Shown: positions 47,674-56,200, counted from the stretch's first letter. The stretch: 64,000 nt of DNA from Paenibacillus aceris (GCF_017874035.1 NZ_JAGGKV010000006.1:62001-126000), one strand, 5' to 3'. Translations and numbers: made by a program. The notes: generated by a model from the sequence alone, not told the origin.

Positions 47674-48786
47674 ATGATTTCTTTTTACAAGAAATATTGG
47701 AGAACTGCCTTTGACATTGCTCTCATTGTTCTAACCGTCTACTTATTCATGCTGTTATTCAGCTATTTGTATCGCATCGCAACGCCTATCTTTCTGGCTC
47801 TGATCATTTTCATGATGATCGAGCCTTTTGCTAGGTTCCTGAATCGGAAAGGAATGCGCAAGTCAATTGCATCAGCCATCTCGACGCTGGTCTTCGTCTT
47901 GATCATCCTAGGCGCACTAACCGGTGCCGCCGTAATTTTCACAAGTCAAATTATGAGCCTTGTCGATAAAGTGGACGATTATCAAGCGATATTCAATGAC
48001 CAGATCGTACATAAAATTAGTGAATTAAATGATCGGTTTCAAACACTGCCTCCCGATGTTATTCTCAAAGCCAAAGAATATGCCGGTCAATTCGCAGGGA
48101 ATGCTTCCAAATTTATCATTGCTTTTTTATCCGGATTAGTAGCCTCATTGACTTCCTTTTCCACTTTCATGTTTAACTTCATCGTTGGAATCATACTGGC
48201 CTATTTCTTAAGCATTGAAATCGACTCCTGGAAACGCCTTGCCAGTGAGAAAACACCCAAAACGTTCAAAGCCGTTTTCTTTTTTCTCAAAGAAAATGTC
48301 GTGAAGGGCATCGTCTCATACGTAAAAGCGCAGTTCAAGCTCATTAGCCTGACGTTCATCGTCGTATTTATCGCCCTTCTCCTGCTCGACGTAAATAACG
48401 CTTTTTCCATCTCCTTGCTCTCAGCAATCTTCGATGTCCTGCCATTGCTAGGGGTTTCAACCTTGTTCATCCCATGGATCATTTATTTGTTTATCGTGGG
48501 TCAAACAACATTGGCAATCTGGCTTAGCGCCCTCCTTCTTGTCGTCATTCTTGTCAGACAAATCATGGAGCCTAAGATCACAGGAGAATCACTAGGCGTA
48601 TCGGCTTTCACTACATTAGCCTTTATGATCGTATCCCTTTCCTTATTTGGCGTTGCGGGTGTCATCCTTTCGCCTGTCTTGATTATCCTGATCAAAGCCC
48701 TGTATACGCAAGGTTACTTTGAGCGCTGGATACGCAAGCCCGAAGACGAGTATACGCAAGGCAATCTTCCAAATGCCGGTCCATAG
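47674..48786 (+). CDS. AI-2E family transporter
   Basis: A 370-aa membrane protein of the AI-2E/PerM family: two N-terminal helices, an amphipathic soluble stretch (about 95-140), a second cluster of helices, and the block FDVLPLLGVSTLFIPWIIYL followed by IMEPKITGESLGVSAFTTL, which is the family signature. Members are linked to sporulation (YtvI), autoinducer-2 export or Na+/H+ antiport, so function here is open. CGGAGGAAC lies before the ATG and 25 bases separate it from map. Terminator follows. Confidence 0.9.
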   Translation: MISFYKKYWRTAFDIALIVLTVYLFMLLFSYLYRIATPIFLALIIFMMIEPFARFLNRKGMRKSIASAISTLVFVLIILGALTGAAVIFTSQIMSLVDKVDDYQAIFNDQIVHKISELNDRFQTLPPDVILKAKEYAGQFAGNASKFIIAFLSGLVASLTSFSTFMFNFIVGIILAYFLSIEIDSWKRLASEKTPKTFKAVFFFLKENVVKGIVSYVKAQFKLISLTFIVVFIALLLLDVNNAFSISLLSAIFDVLPLLGVSTLFIPWIIYLFIVGQTTLAIWLSALLLVVILVRQIMEPKITGESLGVSAFTTLAFMIVSLSLFGVAGVILSPVLIILIKALYTQGYFERWIRKPEDEYTQGNLPNAGP

Positions 48787-48789
48787 ACA

Positions 48790-48829
48790 AAAAGCTCTGA
48801 TTCCATTCACTGGATAGCAGAGCTTTTTT
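48790..48829. terminator. Terminator between the AI-2E gene and the AraC gene
   Basis: AAAAAGCTCTG and CAGAGCTTTTTT pair around an inner CCA/TGG pair. It lies between convergent genes and can act both ways. Confidence 0.85.
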
Positions 48830-48833
48830 CTAT

Positions 48834-49616
48834 TTATACACGATACATGCTGCGGTACACCGAAGGGGCCACCCCTATTTTTTGCGTAAATACGCGGCTC
48901 AAATAAAATCCATTTTCAAATCCGCATTTTGTGGCGATTGCATCCAAGGTTAAGGTGGACCCTTCCAGCAGATGGCGCACTCTCGTTAAGCGTATTTCAT
49001 TCAAAAAATCCGATGGCGTTTGCGCAAAGGCTCTGCGAAACCTGCGGGTAAGCTGCACCGGGGTGAGCCCCAAACTCTCAGCCAAATCCAACATGGACAA
49101 GCTGCCATAAGCATGATCCGTCAAATATTGGCGTGCTTTTTCCATCAAATCATCACTTTCTGAAGTGAACTCGTCTTTGCGTTCCCGTTCGATTTGGATC
49201 AGTCGGAGCATATCGCTGAGCATATGCTGTTTATGCAGCGTACTCTCTTCGTCCCAGCCGGGCAGCTGTTTCAGATAGAGGTAATCGGAGGCCAGTCTCT
49301 CCCTATCCTTGATGACAAGCTTGCCGCTCCAACGGCTTGCTTGCTCTCCGTTTGGTTCTGACTGCCAGACGAATTGCAGAAAATGAAACGACAATGGCTC
49401 CAAGGTTCGCCTTTGAAAACCAACATGAGGCGGGCATAAAACTAGATCCCCGAATCCCGCTTCACCCTTTTGCTCGTTAATTCCATAAAAGAATCTCCCT
49501 TCTTCCACCGCAAATAATGTCCAGCAGGGATACGTATCTTCGCCATACATAAACTCCGCTTTTCGGTGCCAATACACGTGGGAGAGGAGTTTCAATGCCA
49601 CATCGCCAGCAGCCAA
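48834..49616 (-). CDS. AraC-family transcriptional regulator
   Basis: A 260-aa regulator: N-terminal AraC-type cupin (CWTLFAVEEGRFFYGINEQK, then FGDLVLCPPHVGFQRRTLE) for ligand sensing and a C-terminal double HTH from about residue 160 (LSMLDLAESLGLTPVQLTRR and LDAIATKCGFENGFYLSRVF). TTG 49616 is the start, eight bases after AAGGAG; the GTG at 49625 overlaps that site. It is divergent from the large FAD oxidoreductase gene, and two matching 10-bp half-sites lie between them, so it probably controls that gene in response to a sugar-like ligand. Confidence 0.9.
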   Translation of the reverse strand: MAAGDVALKLLSHVYWHRKAEFMYGEDTYPCWTLFAVEEGRFFYGINEQKGEAGFGDLVLCPPHVGFQRRTLEPLSFHFLQFVWQSEPNGEQASRWSGKLVIKDRERLASDYLYLKQLPGWDEESTLHKQHMLSDMLRLIQIERERKDEFTSESDDLMEKARQYLTDHAYGSLSMLDLAESLGLTPVQLTRRFRRAFAQTPSDFLNEIRLTRVRHLLEGSTLTLDAIATKCGFENGFYLSRVFTQKIGVAPSVYRSMYRV

Positions 49617-49649
49617 GCCTACCACTCCTTATTTGTGAAATAAAGTATA

Positions 49650-49680
49650 TGCTCATTGTAATTGACTGCATGTTCATTGG
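49650..49680 (+). promoter_or_regulatory. Tandem AraC-type half-sites before the FAD oxidoreductase gene
   Basis: ATGCTCATTG (49650-49659) and ATGTTCATTG (49671-49680) are direct repeats exactly 21 bp apart, two helical turns. TTGACT at 49663-49668, a possible -35 box, lies between them, with TAGAAT at 49684-49689 as a poorly spaced -10 (15 bases). Confidence 0.5.
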
Positions 49681-49739
49681 GAATAGAATATTTTAAAATG
49701 AAATCAAAGATATTCCATCAACTAGCGAGGTGCTTATTC

Positions 49740-51986
49740 ATGAAGAATGAAATCGTTACATCCGATATCACTGTTGTCGGTGGAGGCTTGGCAGGCGTAT
49801 GTGCGGCCATCGCGGCTGCACGGTTAGGCCAAACCGTTTCGCTTGTCCAGAATCGCCCTGTGCTTGGCGGCAATGCCAGCAGTGAAGTGCGTGTCTGGGT
49901 GTGTGGAGCTACCTCCCATGGCGTTCATCGCAATGCGCGTGAAACCGGTATTATGGGTGAAATGTTCGTGGAGAACCAATACCGTAATATCGATGGGAAT
50001 CCTTATATATGGGACCTGATCGTGCTTGAAAAAGTGAAAGCCGAAAAAAATATCACCTTGTTCTTGAATACGGATGTACATGAGGTTGAAGCCGAAGGCG
50101 ATGACACTTCTCGGACGATCCGTTCCGTTACAGGTTGGATGATGGGCTCTGAACGCCGAATTCGCTTCGATAGCCGGGTGTATCTGGATTGTACAGGGGA
50201 TGGATTAGTCGGTTTTCTGGCGGGCGCTAAGTTCCGTATTGGCCGTGAAGCGCAGGAAGAGTTTAATGAAGAGTGGGCTCCTCTTGTACCGGATGATATT
50301 ACTTTAGGAAGTACCTTGCTCTTCTATACAAAAGACGCAGGCCGTCCGGTAAAGTACACCCCGCCGAGCTTCGCGAAAGATATCACCCAAACGACCATTC
50401 CGATGAAACGCGTAATTCGAAGCGGCGATAATGGATGCGCTTACTGGTGGATTGAATGGGGAGGCGAGCTGGATACGGTTCATGATAATGAAAAAATCCG
50501 TGACGAGCTGTCCTCTGTTATTTACGGTATTTGGGATTATATCAAAAATTCCGGTAAATTCGATTGTGAAAACCTCACGCTCGAATGGATAGGATCCGTT
50601 CCTGGAAAACGTGAATATCGTCGTTTCGTAGGAGACTACGTGTTGAATCAGAACGATGTGATCGCACAGGAGCTGTTTGAAGACCGCGTAGCCTTCGGCG
50701 GCTGGTCAATCGACTTGCACCCGCCGCAAGGGATGTATGCAACTGCAAAAGGCTCCAAACATATGCATATGGACGGCAGCTACCACATCCCTTTCCGCTC
50801 CCTCTATTCGTCCAACGTATCGAATATGTTGATGGCTGGGCGCAATATCAGCGCGTCCCACGTTGCTTTTGGCACGACGCGCGTTATGGCGACCTGCGCC
50901 GTCATCGGCGAAGCCGCGGGCACGGGCGCCGCGCTCTGCGCCGCGAAGGGCGTCTCGCCACGCGAGCTGCACGGCAGCCACCTGAGCGAGCTGCAGCAAA
51001 CGCTGCTGCGGCAGGATGCCGCCGTGCTCGGGCTGAAAAACGAGGATACGTCGGACCTCGTGCTCAGCGCTTCTCTGTCTGCGTCCAGCACCTTGACGCA
51101 GCTTGCTCTTGAACAATCTGCGGCGGTAATGCCGCTTACCGCGCATACAGCGGTTCTCGTGCCCGCCGATCCGTTTATTGAAGGCGTTGAGCTGCTCTTG
51201 GATGCCTCGGAAGCTACGGTACTTACGGTTGAACTGTGGAGCACAGGAAAGCCGCAAAACTACGTCCCGCACACCCAAGTAACGACAGTTCAAATCGCAG
51301 TGGCCAAGGGGAGCAAACAATGGATAAAAGCTCCGCTCAGCTGGCACCCGGACACAGCACAAAATGCGTTTATTATTCTTAGAAGCAACCCAGCTCTGTC
51401 GGTACACTTGTCTGCTGCCCCTCAGTCCGGCATACTCTCCTTCAAAAACATGGAGACTGCGGATTCGGCTGATTTCGGTGACATGCATCACCACCAGCCT
51501 GTCGTGGATTGGAGCTCCAAAGATTTCGTACGCAAACCGCTTTGCTTCCGGCTGCTCTCGCCTACTTCTGCATTCACGGCGAATAAAGCGGCTAATGGCT
51601 ATAAACGGCCATACGGAGGACCTAACCTTTGGTCATCGGCGGCTTTGACAGCCGGCAAGCCGGAATGGCTGGAAGCAAGCTGGCCGAAACCAGTGCCGAT
51701 CCGCGCCGTACAGCTTACATTGAATGACGATGTCAATGAAGATTTAATTAATTTGCATCACCATCGGACAGAATTCGAGATCATTCCTGAGCTGGTTAAA
51801 GACTATAAGCTCCAAGCTTATATCGGAGGCGACTGGAAAACGGTGGCCGAAGGTCTCAATAATCACACCCGCCATCATACACATACCTTCTCCGAAACCT
51901 TAGAAACCGACCGTTTGCGTGTATTAGTGGAGTCAACGAACGGATCGGCAAGAGCTGAAGTTGTAGAGATTCGCTGCTATAGTTAA
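49740..51986 (+). CDS. FAD-dependent oxidoreductase with C-terminal carbohydrate-binding-like region
   Basis: A 748-aa protein. The N terminus is a dinucleotide-binding Rossmann fold, DITVVGGGLAGVCAAIAAAR, followed by RPVLGGNASSEVRVWVCGAT, typical of the FAD_oxidored family. FAD-site Gly-rich segments recur near residue 370 (NMLMAGRNISASHVAFGTTR). From about 560 the sequence changes to beta-rich segments that resemble F5/8 type C-like domains (RAVQLTLNDDVNEDLINLHH). Relatives occur in polysaccharide-degradation regions; the substrate is unknown. GCGAGG lies before ATG 49740; an in-frame ATG at 49698 has no ribosome site. A GC-rich patch lies at about 50870-51060. Confidence 0.85.
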   Translation: MKNEIVTSDITVVGGGLAGVCAAIAAARLGQTVSLVQNRPVLGGNASSEVRVWVCGATSHGVHRNARETGIMGEMFVENQYRNIDGNPYIWDLIVLEKVKAEKNITLFLNTDVHEVEAEGDDTSRTIRSVTGWMMGSERRIRFDSRVYLDCTGDGLVGFLAGAKFRIGREAQEEFNEEWAPLVPDDITLGSTLLFYTKDAGRPVKYTPPSFAKDITQTTIPMKRVIRSGDNGCAYWWIEWGGELDTVHDNEKIRDELSSVIYGIWDYIKNSGKFDCENLTLEWIGSVPGKREYRRFVGDYVLNQNDVIAQELFEDRVAFGGWSIDLHPPQGMYATAKGSKHMHMDGSYHIPFRSLYSSNVSNMLMAGRNISASHVAFGTTRVMATCAVIGEAAGTGAALCAAKGVSPRELHGSHLSELQQTLLRQDAAVLGLKNEDTSDLVLSASLSASSTLTQLALEQSAAVMPLTAHTAVLVPADPFIEGVELLLDASEATVLTVELWSTGKPQNYVPHTQVTTVQIAVAKGSKQWIKAPLSWHPDTAQNAFIILRSNPALSVHLSAAPQSGILSFKNMETADSADFGDMHHHQPVVDWSSKDFVRKPLCFRLLSPTSAFTANKAANGYKRPYGGPNLWSSAALTAGKPEWLEASWPKPVPIRAVQLTLNDDVNEDLINLHHHRTEFEIIPELVKDYKLQAYIGGDWKTVAEGLNNHTRHHTHTFSETLETDRLRVLVESTNGSARAEVVEIRCYS

Positions 51987-51990
51987 TCTA

Positions 51991-52038
51991 AAAAGCACGC
52001 TAAATGGCCCAGCATACGCTGCCGTTTGGTGTGTTTTT
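51991..52038 (+). terminator. Terminator of the FAD oxidoreductase gene
   Basis: AAAGCACGCTAAATGG and CCGTTTGGTGTG pair with several G-T pairs and are followed by TTTTTTTC. Confidence 0.75.
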
Positions 52039-52098
52039 TTCTTTGCCGTTCGGGCTGGCTTCCGACAATCTTTTCTAATAAATAGGTCTTAATAACCC

Positions 52099-52127
52099 TT
52101 GTTTAACCTTACATGATATGTTATATT
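52099..52127 (+). promoter_or_regulatory. Promoter of the 59-aa gene at 52184
   Basis: TTGTTT (52099-52104), 17 bases, TATATT (52122-52127). Confidence 0.5.
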
Positions 52128-52183
52128 AAAAGTGCGACAAATCAAGGTTTCCTCTTCAAAAAGTTGACATAGGAGTGATGAAA

Positions 52184-52363
52184 ATGAATCAAAATTCCGT
52201 TCAAATTTCACAAGGCGAAGAGATTATTTATGTTGAAATGACCGTTAAGGAAGCGCTTGCATTGACTGGCGCGAAGTTCAACATGAACCACAAATTAGAA
52301 ACAGATGCTATCAAAAAGCTGAAACAACGCCTTGAGGATAAACTCCTCCATCCCAACCATTAA
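52184..52363 (+). CDS. Small conserved protein of unknown function
   Basis: A 59-aa soluble protein beginning MNQNSVQISQGEEIIYVEMT, with a likely helical second half (EALALTGAKFNMNHKLETDA, IKKLKQRLEDKL). No recognised domain. AGGAG lies eight bases before ATG 52184; the more upstream GTG and ATG codons overlap that site. It has its own promoter and a strong terminator, which supports expression as an independent unit. Confidence 0.7.
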   Translation: MNQNSVQISQGEEIIYVEMTVKEALALTGAKFNMNHKLETDAIKKLKQRLEDKLLHPNH

Positions 52364-52386
52364 TCGTACTCTACGTCACCGTATAT

Positions 52387-52429
52387 AGCCCAACGAACGA
52401 TAACCATCGCTCGTTGGGTTTTTATTTTT
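52387..52429 (+). terminator. Terminator after the 59-aa gene
   Basis: AGCCCAACGAACGAT and ATCGCTCGTTGGGTT form a hairpin, followed by TTTATTTTT. Confidence 0.85.
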
Positions 52430-52511
52430 CCCCATCCAACCGTATCAAAATCAGCTAACTGTTTATAATAATCTCGCAATGTCCAACAACGATAGTAAGG
52501 AGTGAATGACC

Positions 52512-52601
52512 ATGTCCGCAGACCATAAACAGCAAGGGCAATCCAGAAAAAATACAACTACGCGAACTCAGGATCAAAAAAGCAATAAAGGACACAAATA
52601 A
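52512..52601 (+). CDS. 29-aa hydrophilic peptide (possible minor spore protein)
   Basis: A short frame encodes MSADHKQQGQSRKNTTTR followed by TQDQKSNKGHK. AAGGAG stands about ten bases before the ATG, a strong site. The peptide has no hydrophobic residue apart from the start and is rich in Lys, Gln, Asn and Thr, like the minor small acid-soluble spore proteins (SspN, SspP types). That comparison is by composition only. It precedes another small gene by 28 bases. Confidence 0.5.
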   Translation: MSADHKQQGQSRKNTTTRTQDQKSNKGHK

Positions 52602-52629
52602 GGAAAATGAAATGTGAGGAGGATCCCCC

Positions 52630-52809
52630 ATGCTAGACAAATTGGAAAGTAGCTACGACTGCGCGAATGCGAGCTCCGATTTGCACAATCTCATCCAAGA
52701 GCTGGAGCAATTCCAAGGGTCCGAAGAGCAGCGCAATCGGCTTGAGAACCAGATCCATTTTATTCAGAATAAGTGCTCCATCCCGCATGAACATCTCCAT
52801 TATAGATAA
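52630..52809 (+). CDS. 59-aa small acidic protein
   Basis: The product begins MLDKLESSYDCANASSDLHN and continues LIQELEQFQGSEEQRNRLE, IHFIQNKCSIPHEHLHYR. It looks helical and amphipathic, with two Cys and a His-rich end. GAGGAGG lies seven bases before the ATG, one of the best sites in the area. It follows the 29-aa gene closely and ends before a terminator, so the two form a mini-operon. Family not recognised. Confidence 0.7.
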   Translation: MLDKLESSYDCANASSDLHNLIQELEQFQGSEEQRNRLENQIHFIQNKCSIPHEHLHYR

Positions 52810-52816
52810 AATAAAG

Positions 52817-52854
52817 AAAAGTCCATGCCTCTTTTTTCGGGCGCGGACTTTTTC
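52817..52854. terminator. Terminator between convergent small genes
   Basis: AAAAGTCC and GGACTTTTT pair with an inner GC/GC step. It ends the 59-aa gene and may also serve the leftward 70-aa gene. Confidence 0.75.
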
Positions 52855-52859
52855 ACTTT

Positions 52860-53072
52860 TTACCCATTGATTTTCCTTCTTGTTAAAATACATGGAACCC
52901 CTCTACCAACGGCCCCCGGCTGAGCCATTAGCGCCAAGTATCGAAGTCCTCTTGTGCATTGCGTTTTACAAACCGCACAGGTCGACGACTCCACAATCCT
53001 CATCGTATATTGCTCTCTGGATGATAAAACTTTCTTCTTGGCTACCTTGCCCTTCCCTTTTGATGGTGCCAT
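52860..53072 (-). CDS. Small Cys-bearing protein of unknown function
   Basis: A 70-aa basic protein: MAPSKGKGKVAKKKVLSSRE, then CAVCKTQCTRGLRYLA with a CxxCxxxC arrangement that could bind zinc, and another Cys near the end (GVPCILTRRK). AGGCGAGG lies just before ATG 53072; the frame continues upstream without a good ribosome site. No family recognised. Confidence 0.55.
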   Translation of the reverse strand: MAPSKGKGKVAKKKVLSSREQYTMRIVESSTCAVCKTQCTRGLRYLALMAQPGAVGRGVPCILTRRKING

Positions 53073-53162
53073 AACCTCGCCTCCCAGCCATTTCCTTATT
53101 CCAGTATATGAAGTCTGGACATAACGGTTCTTGGGAAGCAAGGTCAAGTTCAGGTTACTTGT

Positions 53163-54053
53163 CTAACGGTTAACCATTTGTAAATCAAGCGCTGTCAGCA
53201 GAATCGGAACAATCTCGGCATACAATTCGGCAAAGGATTCTGCAGGCAACGGATTGACACCCTCCCCTAACTCCACAGTAAATCCCGGCCTGCGAAATTG
53301 CTGAATAAACCAGTCTTTGTACCCTGCGTCACTATCGGTCAATTTCACGGATTTGTATCCGCTGACGATAGCTAATTGCTCGGCTAACACTTCGGATTCC
53401 TGGGGCTCATACCCGCGGTAGTTCCAGTAGATTTCTCTGCCTTGCGTATGAAGGGCAACAACGAACTCGAAGGGATGGCATTCTGTAAAACGAGCAACCG
53501 CCACAGCTTCCGGCTCCGATAACGGCTTCTCCCCGCCATAATCACGCGGCCCCGGCCCTAGCTGTCCTCTGCGTTCTGCCTCCTCCTCCCAATGCGCAGG
53601 AAATTGGTCATTGAGGTCAACGCCCCGTATATTTGCTTTCCAATTGCTAAAATCCGGTTCTCCTTCATTCCATTCCAGTAGTTTAGCTTGATAAGGGTGC
53701 TCAGGGCTAACGCCATTCAGCACGAGTTCAACGCCGTCGGGATTCACCATGGGAACGACCCAAAGTGAATACTCCGATAGGAGACGCCTTGTATTTTTGC
53801 CCTGCCACGCTGTCCCTCTGGCATACGAGCAGGCAAGATCCTCCACAAATTGCATGATCAAGGGCGTCGTAATCCACTCATTCGCGTGGAACGCTGCGTT
53901 GACATGAAGCTCTCTTGCGCCTTGACCGATGCGCAGTGCAGGTATGCCTTTCCCCATCACGCTTTCCCCTATAACTTCGACATGCAGGAAAGGATAAATC
54001 CTGCTGAGCCGATTCAATTCATCACAAAGCGTCCCATACCCATATCCTAACAT
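53163..54053 (-). CDS. M14-family zinc carboxypeptidase
   Basis: A 296-aa peptidase with the zinc ligands HANEWITTPL (HxxE, near residue 56) and a later His in FVVALHTQGREIYWN (near 195), the substrate-binding block VPMVNPDGVELVLNG (near 110), GVDLNDQFPAHW, and the catalytic Glu in GFTVELGEGVNPLP near 266. This is the YqgT/gamma-D-glutamyl-meso-diaminopimelate peptidase I type, which trims peptidoglycan stem peptides. No signal peptide and no LysM domain are seen, so a cytosolic role in muropeptide recycling is more likely. GAGGTGG precedes the ATG. Confidence 0.9.
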   Translation of the reverse strand: MLGYGYGTLCDELNRLSRIYPFLHVEVIGESVMGKGIPALRIGQGARELHVNAAFHANEWITTPLIMQFVEDLACSYARGTAWQGKNTRRLLSEYSLWVVPMVNPDGVELVLNGVSPEHPYQAKLLEWNEGEPDFSNWKANIRGVDLNDQFPAHWEEEAERRGQLGPGPRDYGGEKPLSEPEAVAVARFTECHPFEFVVALHTQGREIYWNYRGYEPQESEVLAEQLAIVSGYKSVKLTDSDAGYKDWFIQQFRRPGFTVELGEGVNPLPAESFAELYAEIVPILLTALDLQMVNR

Positions 54054-54150
54054 ACGACCACCTCACAGCTCTTTGATCTTCTACGTAGGTTATGAATATG
54101 CCTGCAGCTCTGGAATCATGCGACGTAATGCGGCTGGTTACCGCTAGAGC

Positions 54151-54178
54151 AACAAAAATAGACCCCTAAGGGTCTATT
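54151..54178 (-). terminator. Terminator of murI
   Basis: Reading leftward, AATAGACCC and GGGTCTATT form a perfect hairpin followed by TTTGTTG. It overlaps the murI stop codon. Confidence 0.8.
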
Positions 54179-54987
54179 CAAAAAATGTTAGGCACCTGCC
54201 AGACAACCGGTGTAATGGCAATTTGCTCTTTCAGCCAGCTTTCCGTAATGCGTTTAAAAAGCGCGGGTTCTCCACTGCAAAAGAATTGATGAATAGGCAG
54301 CAGTCCGGAGGTTTCCATCATATCGCGGTGAGACAGAATCGTGCTGATTTCTCTTGCCGTCTCATCTGCCGATGAAATCAACGTGACATCCGGCCCCATC
54401 ACGCGGGAGATCGGCTCCATCAGAAATGGGTAATGCGTGCATCCCAGTATTAAACAATCGATAGGCTTGCCAATCAGCGGACGAAGCGATTGTTCTACAA
54501 TTTCATGCTCTTGTTCCCTGCCAAAAAGCCCTTTTTCTACGAATGGCGCCAAGAGCGGGCAAGGCTCACTGTACACCTGAATGTTCGGGCAAATTAACCT
54601 TAGCGCATGTTCATACGCTTTGCTGCGGATCGTTCCATCTGTGCCAATGACCCCGACAACTCCGCTTCGCGTATGCTTAATCGCAGCTCTCGCCCCTGGG
54701 GAGATAACCCCTAGGACCGGAATAGAGACCCGTTCACGAATATCTTCTATAGCAACAGCTGTTGCCGTATTACAAGCGATCACAATCATTTTAGGATTAA
54801 ATTGAATTAAGTAGTCCACGATTTGCCGGGTAAATGTTCGTACTTCAGCTGCTGACCGCGGGCCATAAGGACTTCGAGCAGTGTCACCGAAATAAATCAC
54901 TTTCTCTTGCGGCAGCTGTCTCATGAGTTCTTTTACTACAGTTAATCCTCCGACTCCGGAGTCCAGTACGGCTATCGCTTGCTGCAC
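54178..54987 (-). CDS. murI: Glutamate racemase
   Basis: A 269-aa enzyme that makes D-glutamate for peptidoglycan. The first catalytic Cys is in IVIACNTATAVA (near residue 71) and the second in LILGCTHYPFLMEP (near 182); DSGVGGLTVV opens the fold and the Asp-Ser pair there binds substrate. GTG 54987 is preferred because AAGGAAG lies nine bases before it and it yields the family length; the frame is open for another 31 codons to ATG 55080. The gene follows the polysaccharide deacetylase gene, another cell-wall function. Confidence 0.95.
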   Translation of the reverse strand: MQQAIAVLDSGVGGLTVVKELMRQLPQEKVIYFGDTARSPYGPRSAAEVRTFTRQIVDYLIQFNPKMIVIACNTATAVAIEDIRERVSIPVLGVISPGARAAIKHTRSGVVGVIGTDGTIRSKAYEHALRLICPNIQVYSEPCPLLAPFVEKGLFGREQEHEIVEQSLRPLIGKPIDCLILGCTHYPFLMEPISRVMGPDVTLISSADETAREISTILSHRDMMETSGLLPIHQFFCSGEPALFKRITESWLKEQIAITPVVWQVPNIF

Positions 54988-55098
54988 ACCTATCCGCTTC
55001 CTTTGCCGGTTAATGAATTTCACAGGCCACATGGATAGAATATGAGCGTACAAGCTGAAAGGTACCTGGGTATCCGACATTGATTACTGGTCGATCAC

Positions 55099-56115
55099 TT
55101 ATTTTTTGGGCTGCAAATCATTCACAAGCGCGAACTCATAACCTTTCTTCTTAATCTCTTTGCAAATGCGCGAGAGCGCCTGCATGTTTTCCAAAGAGCC
55201 CTGATGCATCAAAATAATATTGCCATCATGCAAGTTATTCATAATATCATTGTATGGATCCTCGGCTCCATTCGCTCTCGGCTCCCAATCCCGCATGGCC
55301 GTTGACCAAAAGACAGACGTATATCCCATACTGGATACTAGACTCAAGTTATGCATATTGTAGTGACCGTAAGGGAAGCGGAAATATTTCTCGACTTCTT
55401 TGCCCGTCAGCTTTTTGTACAGCGCTTCAAAATCCGTAATTTCCTTGCGAATCTGATCATCGCTCAGTTCATTAAAATCATTGTGCGTCATCGTATGGTT
55501 GGCCACAAAATGGCCGTCAGCCACAACTCTTTTTAAATAGTCCGGATTTTTCTTAATATTATTTCCCGAAATGAAAAAGTTCGCTTTCACGCCGTTTTCT
55601 TTCAAAGATTTCAGCATCAAATCCACTTCAATCAGCGGGCCGCCGGCGTCAATGGTTAAGTAAACCTTTTTCCCGGTCCCCACCCATACGGCTTTCTGAT
55701 CAGCGGTGAAGGATTTCGTTTCTTTCGGAAAATCGGGAACCTGTCCCGTTTTTTTCTTCATGTAGTACCATGAATAAGGTACCTTGTCCCCAGCGGTTGA
55801 CTTTACTTTCGATGTGTCGGCTGCCGGCTTTGTAGTTGCGACAGGGCTAGGTGCAGTCGTTGGGTGCGGAGTTGCACTTGCAGCTGCTGTGTGCGTTGGA
55901 GAAGGTATGGGGGTTGCTGTTGATTTAGATGTTGGTGTTGGCGCAGGCTTAGCCGCTTCTACTTTTGTGGGAGCTTTAGTTGGCGCATTCGTTGGCGCTT
56001 GCGGACTTGACGTTACAGCTTCTGTGGCAGGGGAAATCAGGCTTTTGTCTGCACAACCGACCAATGTTGCGCTTAGCAGGATCAGCAGTGCAGCACTTTT
56101 GGTAATTGGTGTCAT
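55099..56115 (-). CDS. Polysaccharide deacetylase, lipoprotein with Pro/Thr linker
   Basis: A 338-aa lipoprotein: signal MTPITKSAALLILLSATLVG with Cys21, a linker of about 90 residues rich in Pro, Thr and Ala, then a NodB domain from about 140. The metal His pair is in ANHTMTHNDFNEL (near 225), the motif RFPYGHYN (near 265) is intact, and the catalytic strand reads LTIDAGGPLIE in place of TFDDG, keeping the first Asp but not the second. It should remove acetyl groups from peptidoglycan or another surface polysaccharide. GAGGTG lies seven bases before ATG 56115. Likely transcribed toward murI. Confidence 0.88.
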   Translation of the reverse strand: MTPITKSAALLILLSATLVGCADKSLISPATEAVTSSPQAPTNAPTKAPTKVEAAKPAPTPTSKSTATPIPSPTHTAAASATPHPTTAPSPVATTKPAADTSKVKSTAGDKVPYSWYYMKKKTGQVPDFPKETKSFTADQKAVWVGTGKKVYLTIDAGGPLIEVDLMLKSLKENGVKANFFISGNNIKKNPDYLKRVVADGHFVANHTMTHNDFNELSDDQIRKEITDFEALYKKLTGKEVEKYFRFPYGHYNMHNLSLVSSMGYTSVFWSTAMRDWEPRANGAEDPYNDIMNNLHDGNIILMHQGSLENMQALSRICKEIKKKGYEFALVNDLQPKK

Positions 56116-56200
56116 TGTAGCACCTCGTTTGGAATGAATACGTTCGGTATTCATTTCGACAGCACTAGACAAATTACCTGCCTATTTTTGGAACGGGGTC

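Noticed and set aside
50706..51494. Long leftward reading frame (262 codons) opposite the FAD oxidoreductase gene
   Set aside because: It lies wholly antisense to a well-supported gene, covers its GC-rich patch where stops are rare, has an Arg/His-rich composition unlike a real protein, and no ribosome site.
52099..52127. Considered whether the small genes at 52.2-52.8 kb are part of the FAD oxidoreductase operon
   Set aside because: A terminator at 51991-52038 and a separate promoter at 52099 stand between them.
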